DNA from: UBA9732 sp003456855
GTDB taxonomy: Bacteria; Spirochaetota; Spirochaetia; Sphaerochaetales; Sphaerochaetaceae
Assembly (NCBI GenBank): GCA_946626785.1
Contig: CAMOUY010000057.1
Location: 1 to 14,487, forward strand
Direction: 5' to 3'
Length of the DNA: 14,487 nt
Within the stretch, counting starts at the first letter, position 1. Every line of letters starts with the position of its first letter. Positions 13,698 through 14,487 of the stretch are shown here, piece by piece. The notes beneath the pieces were generated by a model. The model was given only the letters and a program-made list of their open reading frames with translations, was not told the DNA's origin and ran no database searches. Both the position numbers and the translations under genes were made by a program.

Positions 13698-14153
13698 TTA
13701 TCTCTTAAGCAGATCATCGGAATCTGCGATTATCGTCACCGGTCCGTCGTTCTCATAGCAGACATGCATATGGGCGCCGAACTCACCATGCTGGACATCA
13801 TATCCAAGCTTTCTAAGATCCTCCATGAAGACCTCATAGAGTCTGTTAGCCAGTTCAGGCTTTCCAGCACCGTCGAAGGACGGCCTGTTGCCCTTGCGGA
13901 TGTCAGCATACAAGGTGAACTGACTTACAACCAGTATGCTTCCGCCTATGTCAGAGACGCTTCTGTTCATCTTCTCGTTTTCATCACGGAAGATGCGGAG
14001 CTTGGATATCTTTGAGGCCATCTTTTCGCAGATGTCCTCGGTGTCTGTATCCACCACACCAAGATAGATCAGAAGACCCTCATTAATGCTTCCTGTGCAG
14101 ATCCCGTCAACGGTGACGCTTGCGTCCTTGACTCTCTGGATTACGGCTCTCAT
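13698..14153 (-). CDS. dtd: D-aminoacyl-tRNA deacylase
   Basis: This 151-residue enzyme hydrolyses D-aminoacyl-tRNAs (and Gly-tRNA(Ala)), a proofreading step after tRNA charging. The N-terminus MRAVIQRVKDASVTVDG, the active-site SQFTLYADIRKGNRPSF, and the cross-subunit NDGPVTII with its Gly-Pro pair are all present, and the length is normal. The segment GEFGAHMHV replaces the commoner TGxFGAxMxV, a minor change. The ATG overlaps the TGA of rpe as ATGA, with a GGGG run just upstream, so translation is coupled. recA follows after 21 bases. Confidence 0.96.
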   Translation of the reverse strand: MRAVIQRVKDASVTVDGICTGSINEGLLIYLGVVDTDTEDICEKMASKISKLRIFRDENEKMNRSVSDIGGSILVVSQFTLYADIRKGNRPSFDGAGKPELANRLYEVFMEDLRKLGYDVQHGEFGAHMHVCYENDGPVTIIADSDDLLKR

Positions 14154-14487
14154 ACCCCACTGCCCTTTGACATGGACTGGACAAAGCCCTTCTTGTCCTT
14201 GTCATTGAAGAAGGCTGAACCAGTCACTGCAACGTCAACGCCACTGGCGAACACGTCCTTTATGGTCTTGCGGTTCACCCCTCCGTCTATTGAGATGCGG
14301 TACTTCCTGTCACCACGGAGCTCCACCAGCTTCCTGACCTTGTCCAGTGTCTCTGGAATGAGCCCCTGTCCGCCGAAGCCTGGCTCGACGCTCATCACAA
14401 GAACAAGGTCAACCATGTCCAGATATGGCTCTATGGCAGATACCGGTGTGGCTGGCTTGAGGGTTATGCCGCAATCGACATGCTGGG
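14150..14487 (-). CDS. rpe: Ribulose-phosphate 3-epimerase, C-terminal part (5'-truncated by window edge)
   Basis: The frame stays open to the window edge beyond the first visible ATG, and the extra codons read HVDCGITLKPATPVSAIEPYLD, which is the family's normal sequence before the visible part, so the gene begins outside the window. The visible 112 or so residues contain VLVMSVEPGFGGQ (the phosphate-binding and lid motif), RISIDGGVNRKTI with the catalytic Asp, and VAVTGSAFF. The enzyme interconverts ribulose-5-phosphate and xylulose-5-phosphate in the pentose phosphate pathway. Its TGA overlaps the dtd ATG by 4 bases. The substrate is the standard one for this family; closely related hexulose epimerases share the fold, but the motifs here are typical of Rpe. 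Confidence 0.94.
   Translation of the reverse strand, partial: QHVDCGITLKPATPVSAIEPYLDMVDLVLVMSVEPGFGGQGLIPETLDKVRKLVELRGDRKYRISIDGGVNRKTIKDVFASGVDVAVTGSAFFNDKDKKGFVQSMSKGSGV

Overview
This window looks like ordinary bacterial chromosome, densely packed and almost entirely on the minus strand. Gene content, lipobox style and gene order (an rpsA/cmk block joined to scpB and an RluB-type pseudouridine synthase, and recA next to scpA) suggest a host-associated spirochaete of the Treponema/Sphaerochaeta kind. That assignment rests on remembered gene order and protein flavour, not on a search, and I hold it loosely. I see no rRNA, tRNA, CRISPR array, insertion sequence or phage gene.

Reading in the direction of transcription (right to left), there are three minus-strand blocks. 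Block 1 (14487-11732) is rpe (cut by the window edge), dtd, recA, scpA, with gaps of at most about 20 bases. Block 2 (11706-5500) is a self-contained lysine biosynthesis unit: a sigma70-like promoter, a lysine (L-box) riboswitch aptamer, an intrinsic terminator, then dapA, dapB, dapH, lysA, an N-acetyl-diaminopimelate aminotransferase and an M20 N-acetyl-diaminopimelate deacetylase. Together these encode the acetylated diaminopimelate route from aspartate semialdehyde to lysine; only the epimerase dapF is missing. Block 3 (5481-398) is scpB, an RluB/RsuA-family pseudouridine synthase, cmk, rpsA (ribosomal protein S1), a membrane-anchored TPR protein and a lipoprotein. At the far left, a plus-strand gene (the C-terminal end of an alkaline-phosphatase-superfamily enzyme) converges on the lipoprotein gene with no base between the two stop codons.

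The most notable structural point is that scpA and scpB, normally neighbours because their products form one complex with SMC, are separated here by the whole riboswitch-controlled lysine cassette. The left junction seems to supply scpB with its own promoter, placed so close to the ATG that the transcript may be leaderless. No intrinsic terminator is visible after the lysine cassette, so some read-through into scpB-rluB-cmk-rpsA is possible.

Several starts were set from Shine-Dalgarno position rather than the longest open frame: recA (ATG at 13676, not the upstream TTG), cmk (ATG at 4184, not the upstream GTG), the M20 deacetylase (ATG at 6645, not 43 codons upstream), and rpsA and lysA (both GTG). 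I did not find an undescribed system; the lysine regulatory cassette and its place inside scpAB are the best leads.
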